Assembly: GCA_031268395.1 (NCBI GenBank)
Contig: JAIRXI010000337.1
Location: 1-14,507 of the forward strand
DNA from: Tannerella sp.
GTDB lineage: Bacteria; Bacteroidota; Bacteroidia; Bacteroidales; Tannerellaceae
Reading direction: 5' to 3'
Length of the DNA stretch: 14,507 nucleotides
Of the stretch, positions 1 through 7,486 are shown one piece after another. How positions within the stretch are numbered: position 1 is the first letter of the stretch; each line of letters begins with the position of its first letter. A model generated the notes under the pieces. That model was not told the DNA's origin and did not search any database. It worked only from the letters and a program-made list of their open reading frames with translations. The position numbers and the translations under genes were made by a program.

Positions 1-1147
1 CTTCCGAGCGGATGATCAATTCTTTTTGAGGGCTTTCTTCGACGTGTCCGACCACCTGCGCATCAATGCCGAACGAGCGCGAAACGTCCGTCACTGTTGC
101 GGCGTCGGCGGGGTCGAGGTAGATTTCCAGCCGGTGACCCATGTTGAATACCCGGTACATCTCATCCCAGCCGGCGCCGCTTTGCGCCTGTATCAGGCGG
201 AAGAGCGGCGGCACGGGAAAGAGGCGGTCTTTTATGATCCTCAGCCGGTCGACGAAATGAAGGATTTTTGTTTGCGCGCCGCCGGAGCAGTGCACCATTC
301 CGTGAATCCGGGTACGCGGCAGGACGTCGAACAGTTTTTTCACCACCGGCGCATACGTCCGGGTGGGCGAGAGCAGCAGTTTCCCTGCATCCACCGGCAC
401 GCCTTCCACGGCGTCTGTCAAGCGCAGCGTGCCGGCATAGACCAGTTCGGCAGGCACGGCGGCATCAAAACTTTCCGGATAGTTGGCGGCGAGGTAGCGG
501 GCAAACACGTCATGGCGCGCGGAGGTCAGTCCGTTGCTTCCCATACCGCCGTTGCAGGTTTTTTCATACGTTGCCTGCCCGAAGGAGGCCAGTCCCACAA
601 TTGCGTCGCCCGGACGGATGTTCGCATTGTCGATCACGTCGCTGCGTTTCATGCGGCACGTCACGGTGCTGTCCACGATGACGGTACGGACCAGATCGCC
701 CACATCGGCCGTTTCGCCTCCGGTGGCATACACGCCGATGCCCTGTTCGCGCAGTTCGGCCAGAAATTCTTCCGTGCCGTTGATGATGGCGGCAATCACT
801 TCGCCGGGAATCAGCTGTTTATTGCGCCCGATCGTGCTCGATACCAGCATGTTGTCGACGGCGCCGACGCAAAGCAGGTCGTCGATATTCATGACCAGCG
901 CGTCCTGTGCAATGCCTTTCCATACGCTCAGGTCGCCGGTTTCGCGCCAGTAGACGTAAGCCAGCGACGATTTGGTGCCGGCGCCGTCGGCGTGCATGAT
1001 ATTGCACCAGGCCGGATCGCCGCCCAGGATGTCGGGGATGATTTTGCAGAAGGCGTTGGGGTAAAGCCCCTTGTCGATATGTCGAATGGCGTTGTGCACG
1101 TCTTCTTTGGACGCGCTGACACCCCGGAGGTTGTATCGCTCGCTCAT
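1..1147 (-). CDS. purM: Phosphoribosylformylglycinamidine cyclo-ligase (AIR synthase), 3' end beyond window
   Basis: Cytoplasmic enzyme of de novo purine synthesis that closes formylglycinamidine ribotide to aminoimidazole ribotide using ATP. Reading leftward from the ATG at 1147, 382 codons are open to the window edge with no stop. The protein begins MSERYNLRGVSASKEDVHNA. It carries HADGAGTKSSLAY (residues 52-64), a long conserved block around WKGIAQDALVMNIDDL (76-91), ATGGETADVGD (141-151) and CNGGMGSNGLTSARHD (198-213), all typical of PurM. It resembles the Bacteroides-type PurM of about 390 residues, so probably fewer than ten residues are missing. The start is fixed by an ATGA overlap (1144-1147) with the stop of the preceding GH73 gene, implying translational coupling. 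In Bacteroides I recall prfA and pyrF following purM; that part is outside this window. Identity is secure from the motifs; the link to the cell-wall genes is positional only. Confidence 0.96.
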   Translation of the reverse strand, partial: MSERYNLRGVSASKEDVHNAIRHIDKGLYPNAFCKIIPDILGGDPAWCNIMHADGAGTKSSLAYVYWRETGDLSVWKGIAQDALVMNIDDLLCVGAVDNMLVSSTIGRNKQLIPGEVIAAIINGTEEFLAELREQGIGVYATGGETADVGDLVRTVIVDSTVTCRMKRSDVIDNANIRPGDAIVGLASFGQATYEKTCNGGMGSNGLTSARHDVFARYLAANYPESFDAAVPAELVYAGTLRLTDAVEGVPVDAGKLLLSPTRTYAPVVKKLFDVLPRTRIHGMVHCSGGAQTKILHFVDRLRIIKDRLFPVPPLFRLIQAQSGAGWDEMYRVFNMGHRLEIYLDPADAATVTDVSRSFGIDAQVVGHVEESPQKELIIRSE

Positions 1148-1941
1148 AGCCGGGCCGTTTTTTGGGTTGACGAAGGCCTGGCGGCGGGCGACCGGGCCGG
1201 GGTGGCGGTTTTTGGGGTGGCCGTTGTTGGGGTTGTCGCCGTTCGGGCGGGAGCCTTGACCGGCGCGGCGGTTTTCTTTGCAGCCGGCGCGGCGGCCTTG
1301 ACCGGCGCAGCAGCTTTCTTTGCAGCCGGCGGCGCGGCGGCGGCGCTGTTCAGCGGACAGGGCGGGTCGTTCTCACTGGCGGTGTCGTAATAGTACAAAT
1401 GATACTGTTCGATCAGCCGGATCAGTTTGTCCCCGTATTGCGGGTCTTTGGCATAACCGCACCTGTTCAGCCCCTTTGCCCAGCCTCTGTAGTCCGTCAG
1501 GCCCAGTTTGAAAAGCGGACGGTAAAACGAACGCTCGGCAATGAAACGGGAATGGTCTTCAAAGGAGCTGTAGATATACAGGTATTTGCGAAAACAGGCG
1601 TATACGCCCGCATCATACTTGCAAATCGACATACCCTTCCAGTCGGTAGATTTCAGTCCGAAATGATTGTTGCCCGCCAGCGCCAGGTAGCTTCGTCCGC
1701 CGTTCGATTCCAGCAGGGCCTGTGCCAGCGTGATGCTGGCCGGGATCCTGTATTTTTTCTGCTGCCGGATGGCCAGCGTGCGATAGTTGTTGATATACTC
1801 CACATAGACGGGATCCATGGCCGCAGCTATTTTGGCCGTCGCCACTTTCGCCGTTCCGGTCTCCGGTGATTTCGCCTGCACGGCACAGGCCAGTAATAGG
1901 TTCATTGCAATAAACAGCAGTCTTTCAGCTCTTGTTTTCAT
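1144..1941 (-). CDS. Secreted GH73-type glucosaminidase with Ala/Lys/Pro-rich tail
   Basis: Probable peptidoglycan hydrolase (FlgJ/mannosyl-glycoprotein endo-beta-N-acetylglucosaminidase fold) acting in the periplasm, 265 residues. Residues 1-23 form a signal peptide ending ACAVQA. The catalytic domain spans about 45-187 and contains IPASITLAQALLESNGGRS, with the presumed catalytic Glu78 in ALLES, then GNNHFGLKS, FEDHSRF and GWAKGLNRCGYAKDPQYGDKL. These are the family landmarks. From about residue 199 the protein is low-complexity Ala/Lys/Pro/Thr, including two copies of a 14-residue unit (AAPPAAKKAAAPVK, then AAAPAAKKTAAPVK); such basic tails may bind the wall or anionic polymers. It is the second gene of a unit, 27 nt after a paralogous GH73/LysM gene, and its TGA overlaps the purM ATG. 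It has no LysM domain, so the basic tail may replace it for substrate targeting (inference). Confidence 0.88.
   Translation of the reverse strand: MKTRAERLLFIAMNLLLACAVQAKSPETGTAKVATAKIAAAMDPVYVEYINNYRTLAIRQQKKYRIPASITLAQALLESNGGRSYLALAGNNHFGLKSTDWKGMSICKYDAGVYACFRKYLYIYSSFEDHSRFIAERSFYRPLFKLGLTDYRGWAKGLNRCGYAKDPQYGDKLIRLIEQYHLYYYDTASENDPPCPLNSAAAAPPAAKKAAAPVKAAAPAAKKTAAPVKAPARTATTPTTATPKTATPARSPAARPSSTQKTARL
1254..1337 (-). repeat. 42-bp tandem repeat, two copies, inside the GH73 tail
   Basis: On the + strand the word CCTTGACCGGCGC recurs at 1254 and 1296, giving a 42-bp period with only a few differences between copies. It encodes the duplicated 14-residue Ala/Lys/Pro unit in the tail of the GH73 gene. 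The period is a multiple of three, so copy-number change would lengthen or shorten the tail without breaking the frame or the overlap with purM. Confidence 0.75.
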
Positions 1942-1968
1942 TTATGTCGCGGACTTTCCTTGCAGTGA

Positions 1969-2955
1969 TTATCTGAGTTTGAGCAAGTCGCCCACTTCCG
2001 GTACGAAGTCTTCATGCTTTCGGTTCATTTTATACAGGCTTTTTATCCGGATGCCATAGCGTTGCGAAATGGAATACATGGACTCGCCGGACTGCACTTG
2101 ATGGTTGAGATAGGGCTTGACGGCTTTTTTTCTTTTCTTTTCGAGATAGACGTAATCGCCTTGCCGGAGCGGGAAGTCGACAGGCGCTTCGTTGTATTTT
2201 GCCAGTTTTCCGGCCTTCATGCCCAATTCCTGCGCAAGGCTCTCGAACGAATCGTCCCGGCTGGCGGTCACGTATTTCAGGCCGTATATTTTGCCGGCCC
2301 GATACGGTCCGTCGCCGTCGTCGGATTCGTCCGCCGCGGCGTTCTTCCCGTCATAGCGGTACAGCTGATAGGTATCGATCAGCCGGATCAGTTTGTTTGC
2401 ATACTGGCGGTCGGTGGCATATCCGCAACGCTGCAATCCTTTGGCCCAGCGGACATAGTCATCCTTCTTCAGCCGGAAAAGGGATTCGTACCGGGAACGT
2501 TCGGTCAGAAACAGGGAATGGTCGGTATATGACTCTTTCACGCTGCCGTACCCGCGGAAACATTCGTTGGGTCTTTCCGCATCCTTGTAGTGGCGTTTAC
2601 CTTTCCATCCGTCGTGGCATTTGATGCCGAAATGATTGTTGGACTGCCGTGCCAGCTCCGACTGTCCGGCGGCGGATTCCAGCAGCGCCTGTGCCAGCGT
2701 GATACTGGCCGGGATGTGGTATCGCTTTTCTTCCTGGATGGCCAGAGAGCTGTATCGCCTGACGTAGTTTTCGAAAGAGGCATTCTTATGCTGTGCCCGG
2801 AGCGGAGAAGGAATCATGATCCGGAGGAAGAGTCCGGCAAAGACAAGCATCCGGAGGTTAACGTAACGGAATATGAAACCCTGCAAGCAAGTTTGACTTG
2901 CCAGCAGGTTGTCCGCCGATATATTCCCTTCCGTATTCAATGCTCCTTTTCTCAT
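1969..2955 (-). CDS. GH73-type glucosaminidase with two C-terminal LysM domains
   Basis: Probable secreted peptidoglycan hydrolase. Numbered from the ATG at 2955 the protein has 328 residues. The glucosaminidase domain (about 60-202) has IPASITLAQALLESAAGQS with the presumed catalytic Glu93, SNNHFGIKCHDGWKG, and WAKGLQRCGYATDRQYANKL. Two LysM peptidoglycan-binding repeats follow, about 225-273 (YVTASRDDSFESLAQELG...) and 284-328 (HQVQSGESMYSISQRYGI...). The start is uncertain. ATG 2955 gives an unusually long 35-residue leader before the hydrophobic stretch. An internal ATG at 2850 would give a compact signal peptide starting MLVFAGLFLRI and ending near SPLRAQ, which looks more natural. The gene opens the unit that continues with a paralogous GH73 gene 27 nt downstream and then purM. 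A -7 promoter element lies at 3030-3037, with a terminator-like hairpin between it and the gene. Confidence 0.88.
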   Translation of the reverse strand: MRKGALNTEGNISADNLLASQTCLQGFIFRYVNLRMLVFAGLFLRIMIPSPLRAQHKNASFENYVRRYSSLAIQEEKRYHIPASITLAQALLESAAGQSELARQSNNHFGIKCHDGWKGKRHYKDAERPNECFRGYGSVKESYTDHSLFLTERSRYESLFRLKKDDYVRWAKGLQRCGYATDRQYANKLIRLIDTYQLYRYDGKNAAADESDDGDGPYRAGKIYGLKYVTASRDDSFESLAQELGMKAGKLAKYNEAPVDFPLRQGDYVYLEKKRKKAVKPYLNHQVQSGESMYSISQRYGIRIKSLYKMNRKHEDFVPEVGDLLKLR

Positions 2956-2988
2956 CAACTAACTTTTAATATTCAATCATTTAAGCGC

Positions 2989-3015
2989 AAAAAAAAACGC
3001 GCATCAGACGATGCG
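2989..3015 (-). terminator. Terminator-like hairpin in the leader of the GH73/purM unit
   Basis: Read on the minus strand: CGCATC (3015-3010), loop GTCT, GATGCG (3005-3000), two bases, then nine T (2997-2989). It lies only about 10-35 nt after the predicted start of transcription, so it would act as a leader attenuator or would end a very short RNA. The stem is just 6 bp, which limits confidence. Confidence 0.4.
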
Positions 3016-3029
3016 TTTCAATCCGGGCG

Positions 3030-3037
3030 CAAAGGTA
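3030..3037 (-). promoter_or_regulatory. Bacteroidota -7 element (TACCTTTG) for the GH73/purM unit
   Basis: The minus strand reads TACCTTTG, an exact match to TAnnTTTG. Transcription would start near 3024, giving a leader of about 70 nt to the ATG at 2955 or about 175 nt to the alternative ATG at 2850. I see no clear TTTG at the expected -33 distance. Confidence 0.6.
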
Positions 3038-3251
3038 TGAAAAAAACTCCATATAAGAAGCTAACTGTTAGTGAAATATATTTTCCGGTGATTTTACCTG
3101 TTTTGCGCGGCGTCTTTTGGTTCCGCACGAAACAGATCAAAAAAAAACCGAACCGTTCCGTCTTCCGACATCTGCCTGTCACTGCCTGTTGTCACGGTTA
3201 TCCCTGCCGGATCATAGCGGTTGAGAGGCGTAATTGTATGAAAATTATCCA

Positions 3252-3259
3252 TATATTTG
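3252..3259 (+). promoter_or_regulatory. Bacteroidota -7 element (TATATTTG) for the beta-mannosidase
   Basis: TATATTTG matches TAnnTTTG exactly and lies 54 nt before the chosen ATG at 3314, predicting an untranslated leader of about 50 nt. An in-frame TTG overlaps the element itself, so the longer reading frame beginning at 3257 cannot be the real start if this promoter is used. Confidence 0.6.
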
Positions 3260-3313
3260 CGGGAAAATGAACAGCGTCGTCGAGGTTGGCGGCGCGCAAA
3301 GTTTTTTACGAGT

Positions 3314-5938
3314 ATGAATAAAAAAATATATATTGCCCTCATGGCAGCGGCATTTTGCTTCCCGGTCAGTCTGGCGGGAGCGGACGGAGAGGCACGACAG
3401 GAAATTTCCGAAGGATGGAAATTGAAGCAGGTACGCGGCAACAACTGGTATGCGGCCACCGTGCCGGGGGTCGTACAACTGGACTTGCTGAACGGCGGGA
3501 TCATCGAAGATCCGTTTTTCCGCCTGAACGAACGGAACATTCAGTGGATCGACAAGGAAGACTGGGAATACAGGACGGTTTTCGATGTACAGCCCGGCCT
3601 TTTTGCCCGGGATCACCTCGAACTGGACTTCAAGGGACTGGACACGTATGCCGACGTCTACCTGAACGATTCCTGCATCCTGGAGGCCGACAACATGTTT
3701 CGCGAGTGGCGGGTGGACGTGAAAAGCTTGCTGAAAAAGGACGGCAACGTACTGCGCATCTATTTTCACTCCCCCATCAAAATGGATTTGCCTAAATTCG
3801 ATGCCATCCGTTACCCGATAGAGGCAGGCAATGACCAGTCGGAGAATGGCGGTATTTTTGACCGAAAACTCAGTGTTTTTGCCCGGAAGGCAGGCTATCA
3901 TTATGGCTGGGACTGGGGGCCGCGGATCGTCACCAGCGGGATTTGGCGCCCTGTCTTCCTGACAGGCTGGGACAACGCCCGGATCGTCAATATCCACTAC
4001 GCCCAGAACGAAGTGACCGAGAAAAAGGCCGTGCTCAGGGCGCGTGCCGAAGTAATTGCCGACCGGTCCGTTTCCGCCACGCTGACCGTCCGGGTAGAGG
4101 GTTTCCGGAAGACGTGGCAGAAAGAGGTGCTGTTGACCGCGGGAAAAAACGTAATCGAGCTGGACATGACCCTCCTTCAGCCGAAGTTGTGGTGGTCGAA
4201 CGGACTGGGGGAAGCCTGTCTGTATCCCTTTACCGCGGCGCTGACGCTGGACGGGAGCGCCGCGGCGATCGACACGCAAACCGACCTGATCGGCCTGCGC
4301 AGCCTGAAGGTCGTCTATGAAAAAGATGCCGGCGGACATACGTTCCATTTCGAACTGAACGGGGTCAAGGTTTTTGCCAAGGGCGCCAACTACATTCCAC
4401 AGGACAACCTGTTGCCCCGCGTCACCGGCGCAGATTATGAAAAGACCGTCCGGGCGGCCGCCGATGCCCGCATGAACATGCTGCGCGTCTGGGGTGGCGG
4501 GATTTACGAAAACGGGATATTCTATGACCTGTGCGACCGCTATGGCATCCTGGTCTGGCAGGATTTCATGTTTGCCTGCAGCACCTATCCGATGACCCCT
4601 CAAATGCTGGACAACATCCGGCAGGAAGCGATTGATAATGTGGTGCGTCTGCGCAACCATCCCTGCATCGCCCTCTGGTGCGGAAACAATGAAAATCATA
4701 CGGCCTGGTTCAACTGGGGATGGATGCGCACCTACGAACGCCTGGGCGTACTGGACGAACTGCGCAGGGACTACCGGGATGTGTTCCACGGGGTCCTGCC
4801 CGAAGTGGTCGCCGCATACGATCCGACGGCTTTCTACTGGCCCTCGTCGCCCTATGCGGGCAATCCGGATGCGCGGGCGGAAACGGGCGAGCGGATATGG
4901 AATGCGGATGGCGACGCGCACTACTGGGGCGTGTGGCACGGACGCGATTCCATCGCCAACTTCAACGTGATTCGCGCCCGTTTCTTTTCGGAATACGGAT
5001 TCCAGTCTTTTCCGGAATACCAGTCGGTGCTGAAATATGCGCCCCGGAAGGAGGATCATGACATCTATTCCGACGTGATGATGGCGCACCAGCGCGGAGG
5101 AAGCAAGGCCAACGCGCTGATCGAATGGTACCTGTTGAACGAATATCGCCAGCCGAAAGATTTCCCTTCCTTCCTCTACATGGGGCAGCTGCTGCAGGGC
5201 GACGCCATCAAGACCGCCATCGAGGCGCACCGCCGCGACATGCCCTACTGCATGGGGACCCTGTTCTGGCAGCACAACGACTGCTGGCCGGTTGCTTCGT
5301 GGTCAAGTCGTGACTGGTACGGACGCTGGAAAGCGCAACATTACTTTGCCCGGAAAGCCTTTGACGACATACTGGTGTCTCCGGTCGTCAAGGACGGTAT
5401 CCTGAGCGTATACGTCGTGTCCGACCGCCTGGACGCCGTTCGCGGCACGCTGGACGTCCTGGCGATCGAGTTGAAAAGCGGGAATGTCGTCTACGAGCGG
5501 GAAAGCAGGGTGACGGCGCCGGCCAACAGCAGCAGCATCCGGTTCGAAGCGCCGCTTGATACGCTCCTGGCCGGACGGAAGGCGAATGAAGTGGTCGTTC
5601 ATGCGCGTTTCACGGAGGCGCACGGGAAGGTGATGGAAAGCCATTCCGGCAACTTTTTCCCGAGTCGCTACAGGGATATCGACTTCCCCAAAGCCAACAT
5701 ACAGGCTTCGTCGGTAGCCGTCCGGGAAGGATATGAGGTGACGGTGAAAAGCGATGCCTTTGCCCGCGGCGTCTTCTTAAGCCTCGAAGGGATTGACAAT
5801 TTCTTTTCCGACAATTATTTCGACCTGTTGCCCGGAAAGGAAGTAACCGTCCACGTGACGACGTCCCTGAGCAAGGCCGACTTCGACAAACAACTGAAGA
5901 TCGAACACCTGGCGAATGCGTACGGAGCGAAAGATTGA
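3314..5938 (+). CDS. Exported GH2 beta-mannosidase
   Basis: Retaining glycoside hydrolase that releases mannose from the non-reducing end of beta-mannosides such as manno-oligosaccharides or N-glycan cores, probably in the periplasm. The 874-residue length fits Bacteroides beta-mannosidases. The start MNKKIYIALMAAAF gives a signal peptide ending near LAGA (residue 23). The N-terminal jelly roll has VPGVVQLDLL and GYHYGWDWGPRIVTSGIWRP (194-213). The TIM barrel has GANYIPQDNLLPR (357-369), MLRVWGGGIYENGIFYDLCD (389-408), the acid/base Glu460 in CGNNEN, and the nucleophile Glu560 in SEYGFQSFP; TLFWQHNDCWP (649-659) closes the active site. These motifs separate beta-mannosidase from beta-galactosidase within GH2. 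The gene stands alone with its own promoter and terminator; no SusC/SusD pair or other glycan genes adjoin it, so the natural glycan cannot be read from context. Confidence 0.93.
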   Translation: MNKKIYIALMAAAFCFPVSLAGADGEARQEISEGWKLKQVRGNNWYAATVPGVVQLDLLNGGIIEDPFFRLNERNIQWIDKEDWEYRTVFDVQPGLFARDHLELDFKGLDTYADVYLNDSCILEADNMFREWRVDVKSLLKKDGNVLRIYFHSPIKMDLPKFDAIRYPIEAGNDQSENGGIFDRKLSVFARKAGYHYGWDWGPRIVTSGIWRPVFLTGWDNARIVNIHYAQNEVTEKKAVLRARAEVIADRSVSATLTVRVEGFRKTWQKEVLLTAGKNVIELDMTLLQPKLWWSNGLGEACLYPFTAALTLDGSAAAIDTQTDLIGLRSLKVVYEKDAGGHTFHFELNGVKVFAKGANYIPQDNLLPRVTGADYEKTVRAAADARMNMLRVWGGGIYENGIFYDLCDRYGILVWQDFMFACSTYPMTPQMLDNIRQEAIDNVVRLRNHPCIALWCGNNENHTAWFNWGWMRTYERLGVLDELRRDYRDVFHGVLPEVVAAYDPTAFYWPSSPYAGNPDARAETGERIWNADGDAHYWGVWHGRDSIANFNVIRARFFSEYGFQSFPEYQSVLKYAPRKEDHDIYSDVMMAHQRGGSKANALIEWYLLNEYRQPKDFPSFLYMGQLLQGDAIKTAIEAHRRDMPYCMGTLFWQHNDCWPVASWSSRDWYGRWKAQHYFARKAFDDILVSPVVKDGILSVYVVSDRLDAVRGTLDVLAIELKSGNVVYERESRVTAPANSSSIRFEAPLDTLLAGRKANEVVVHARFTEAHGKVMESHSGNFFPSRYRDIDFPKANIQASSVAVREGYEVTVKSDAFARGVFLSLEGIDNFFSDNYFDLLPGKEVTVHVTTSLSKADFDKQLKIEHLANAYGAKD

Positions 5939-5972
5939 AAAACCCCGGAAGCTCGACAGGGCGCTTCCGGGG
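5938..5972 (-). terminator. Intrinsic terminator of the oxidoreductase transcript
   Basis: On the minus strand CCCCGGAAGC (5972-5963) pairs perfectly with GCTTCCGGGG (5952-5943) across a 10-nt loop, followed by five T (5942-5938). It lies 81 nt past the stop of the minus-strand oxidoreductase and touches the last base of the convergent mannosidase stop codon. There is no T-run on the plus side, so it probably works mainly for the minus strand. Confidence 0.75.
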
Positions 5973-5995
5973 TCTACATTCAATGCCGTCTGACG

Positions 5996-6020
5996 TCCCG
6001 GGGTGTCCCGGGATTTTTTT
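5996..6020 (+). terminator. Intrinsic terminator of the beta-mannosidase transcript
   Basis: TCCCGGG (5996-6002), loop GTGT, CCCGGGA (6007-6013), then seven T (6014-6020). It is a compact perfect 7-bp GC-rich stem, 57 nt after the mannosidase stop. Together with the opposite-facing hairpin at 5938-5972 it insulates the two convergent transcripts. Confidence 0.85.
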
Positions 6021-6052
6021 GCTTCAACGGTTTCGGAGGGACTCTCTCCGTA

Positions 6053-7468
6053 TCAGACGGTATAATACGCTTCCCATCCGCTGCGGGGCGGTTCGCCGGT
6101 CAGCAGTGCATTGGCAAACGGATGGTTGGTGATTTGCCGGGTTGTTGCATCAAACTCCAGTTTCCGGTTCAGCCGCTGTGCGAGCACGCCCAGACAGAAG
6201 ACCTGGCTCAGGGGGCCGGCCACCTCAAACGGCGACCGCGCCTGTTCCTTGCCCAGACAGGCCAGCAGGAAGTTGGCGAAATGATTGGAGGTCGATTCGG
6301 GCACTTCCGGCAGTTTGGATTCCATTTCCTTTGCCTTCTCTTCCGGAATGATGGAGAGCGTACTCCCGTGCGAACCGCCCTTGAAGGTCAGTTCCCTGCC
6401 ATAGATGATCTTGCCCGGATTCAGTTTGGTCGGTTGCAGTTTGCCGCCGGCCACGGGCGGGATGTTCGGGTCGATGTCCGACGTTCCGTAGCCGGGCGGG
6501 ACGGGCGGGATGTTATCTACGCCGTCGTACCAGTTGATGTCCAGCGGCGGCATGTTCCCGCGGGCGGCAAAACGGAACTGAAGCGTCGACGACATGGGGA
6601 AGAAGTAGTCGTTGTGCTCCTTCAGCCGGACCGGATTGATTTCGTAGGGCAGTCCCAGTTCGAGGAAGCGGTGTACCGTATCAATAAGGTGTGCGCCCCA
6701 GTCGCCCAGTGCGCCCATGCCCAGGTCGTACCAGCAGCGCCAGTTGCCGCGGTGGTAGCGGTCGTTGTACTCGTGATACCGGACGGCCATGTTCCATGTG
6801 TCCCAGTCCATGCCGGCCGGGACGGGTTCCGCTTCGGGATACTTGAAGATACGCGAATCCCAGTCGTGCCAGCGGCGTGCCGCGTTCATGTGTGCCGTGA
6901 CTTCCGTCACATCCTTGATGATCCCGGCCTCTTTCCATGCCTTGAACTGGAAATGGTTCGCCTCGGAATGTCCCTGGTTGCCCATTTGTGTGACCACCTT
7001 CGGATATTTTCTGGCGGCGGCAATCATCAGTTCGCCTTCGAGGAACGTGCGGCACATCGGTTTCTCTACATAAACATGCTTGCCCGATTTGATGGCCTGA
7101 ATGGCTACCGGATAGTGTGCAAAGTCGGGGATGCCGGCCGTTACGGCGTCGAACTCGTTCCCCATCCGGTCGAACATATCCCGGAAGTCCCTGAACCGTC
7201 TGGCCTCCGGGAACATCGCCATGACCTCCTGCGTATGTTTTGCACCCATATCAACGTCGCACAGGGCTACTACGTTGGCCAGTCCCGTCTTCGCAAATTC
7301 CCTGATGATTTCGCTTCCTCTGAATCCGATGCCGATGCAGGCCAGGTTTACCTTTTCGTTCGCGCCCGCCACGCGGCGATAGCTTGCCGCATTCAGTCCC
7401 GCTCCACCCATGGCCAATCCGGCGGAAGCCACGGTCGCTGTCTTTAAAAAATTTCTACGTGTATACAT
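6053..7468 (-). CDS. Tat-exported Gfo/Idh/MocA-family oxidoreductase
   Basis: NAD(P)-dependent dehydrogenase-like protein of 471 residues, probably acting on a sugar or sugar derivative in the periplasm. The N-terminus has a twin-arginine signal TRRNFLK (residues 3-9) followed by a hydrophobic stretch and GLNAAS, suggesting export as a folded, cofactor-loaded protein. The Rossmann domain shows GIGFRGSE (46-53), VVALCDVD (66-73), GIPDFAHYPVAIQAIKSGKH (112-131) and the family hallmark EKPMCR (135-140). The C-terminal domain has WYDLGMGALGDWGAHLID (246-263), where Asp256 and His260 are likely active-site residues. Some members of this superfamily are redox glycosidases (for example GH109); the sequence alone does not decide between a dehydrogenase and such an enzyme. 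It starts 18 nt after the Eco57I-like gene with an AGAGG six bases before the ATG, so it is probably co-transcribed. A terminator follows at 5938-5972. Confidence 0.88.
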   Translation of the reverse strand: MYTRRNFLKTATVASAGLAMGGAGLNAASYRRVAGANEKVNLACIGIGFRGSEIIREFAKTGLANVVALCDVDMGAKHTQEVMAMFPEARRFRDFRDMFDRMGNEFDAVTAGIPDFAHYPVAIQAIKSGKHVYVEKPMCRTFLEGELMIAAARKYPKVVTQMGNQGHSEANHFQFKAWKEAGIIKDVTEVTAHMNAARRWHDWDSRIFKYPEAEPVPAGMDWDTWNMAVRYHEYNDRYHRGNWRCWYDLGMGALGDWGAHLIDTVHRFLELGLPYEINPVRLKEHNDYFFPMSSTLQFRFAARGNMPPLDINWYDGVDNIPPVPPGYGTSDIDPNIPPVAGGKLQPTKLNPGKIIYGRELTFKGGSHGSTLSIIPEEKAKEMESKLPEVPESTSNHFANFLLACLGKEQARSPFEVAGPLSQVFCLGVLAQRLNRKLEFDATTRQITNHPFANALLTGEPPRSGWEAYYTV

Positions 7469-7486
7469 GAAAACCTCTTTTATAAA

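Larger units (their letters stand above)
2956..3313. other. Divergent intergenic region, no gene seen
   Basis: This 358-nt stretch holds the minus-strand promoter and leader hairpin (2989-3037) and the plus-strand promoter of the mannosidase (3252-3259). The middle part (about 3045-3245) has no convincing ORF, tRNA or known RNA motif. It contains a run of nine A at 3139-3147 whose complement follows a poor hairpin; I did not accept that as a terminator. Confidence 0.6.

Noticed and set aside
26..1390. 454-codon open frame on the plus strand
   Set aside because: It lies antisense to purM and the GH73 gene, has no recognisable domain, and ends in Ala/Gly/Phe junk from the repeat tail; high GC content keeps the opposite strand open.
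3139..3160. Nine-A run next to CCGAACCGTTCCG, considered as a minus-strand terminator
   Set aside because: The possible stem is only 4 bp around a single-base loop and there is no minus-strand gene upstream for it to terminate.
3245..5275. 676-codon open frame on the minus strand
   Set aside because: It is fully antisense to the well-supported beta-mannosidase and shows no domain motifs; composition is typical of shadow frames.
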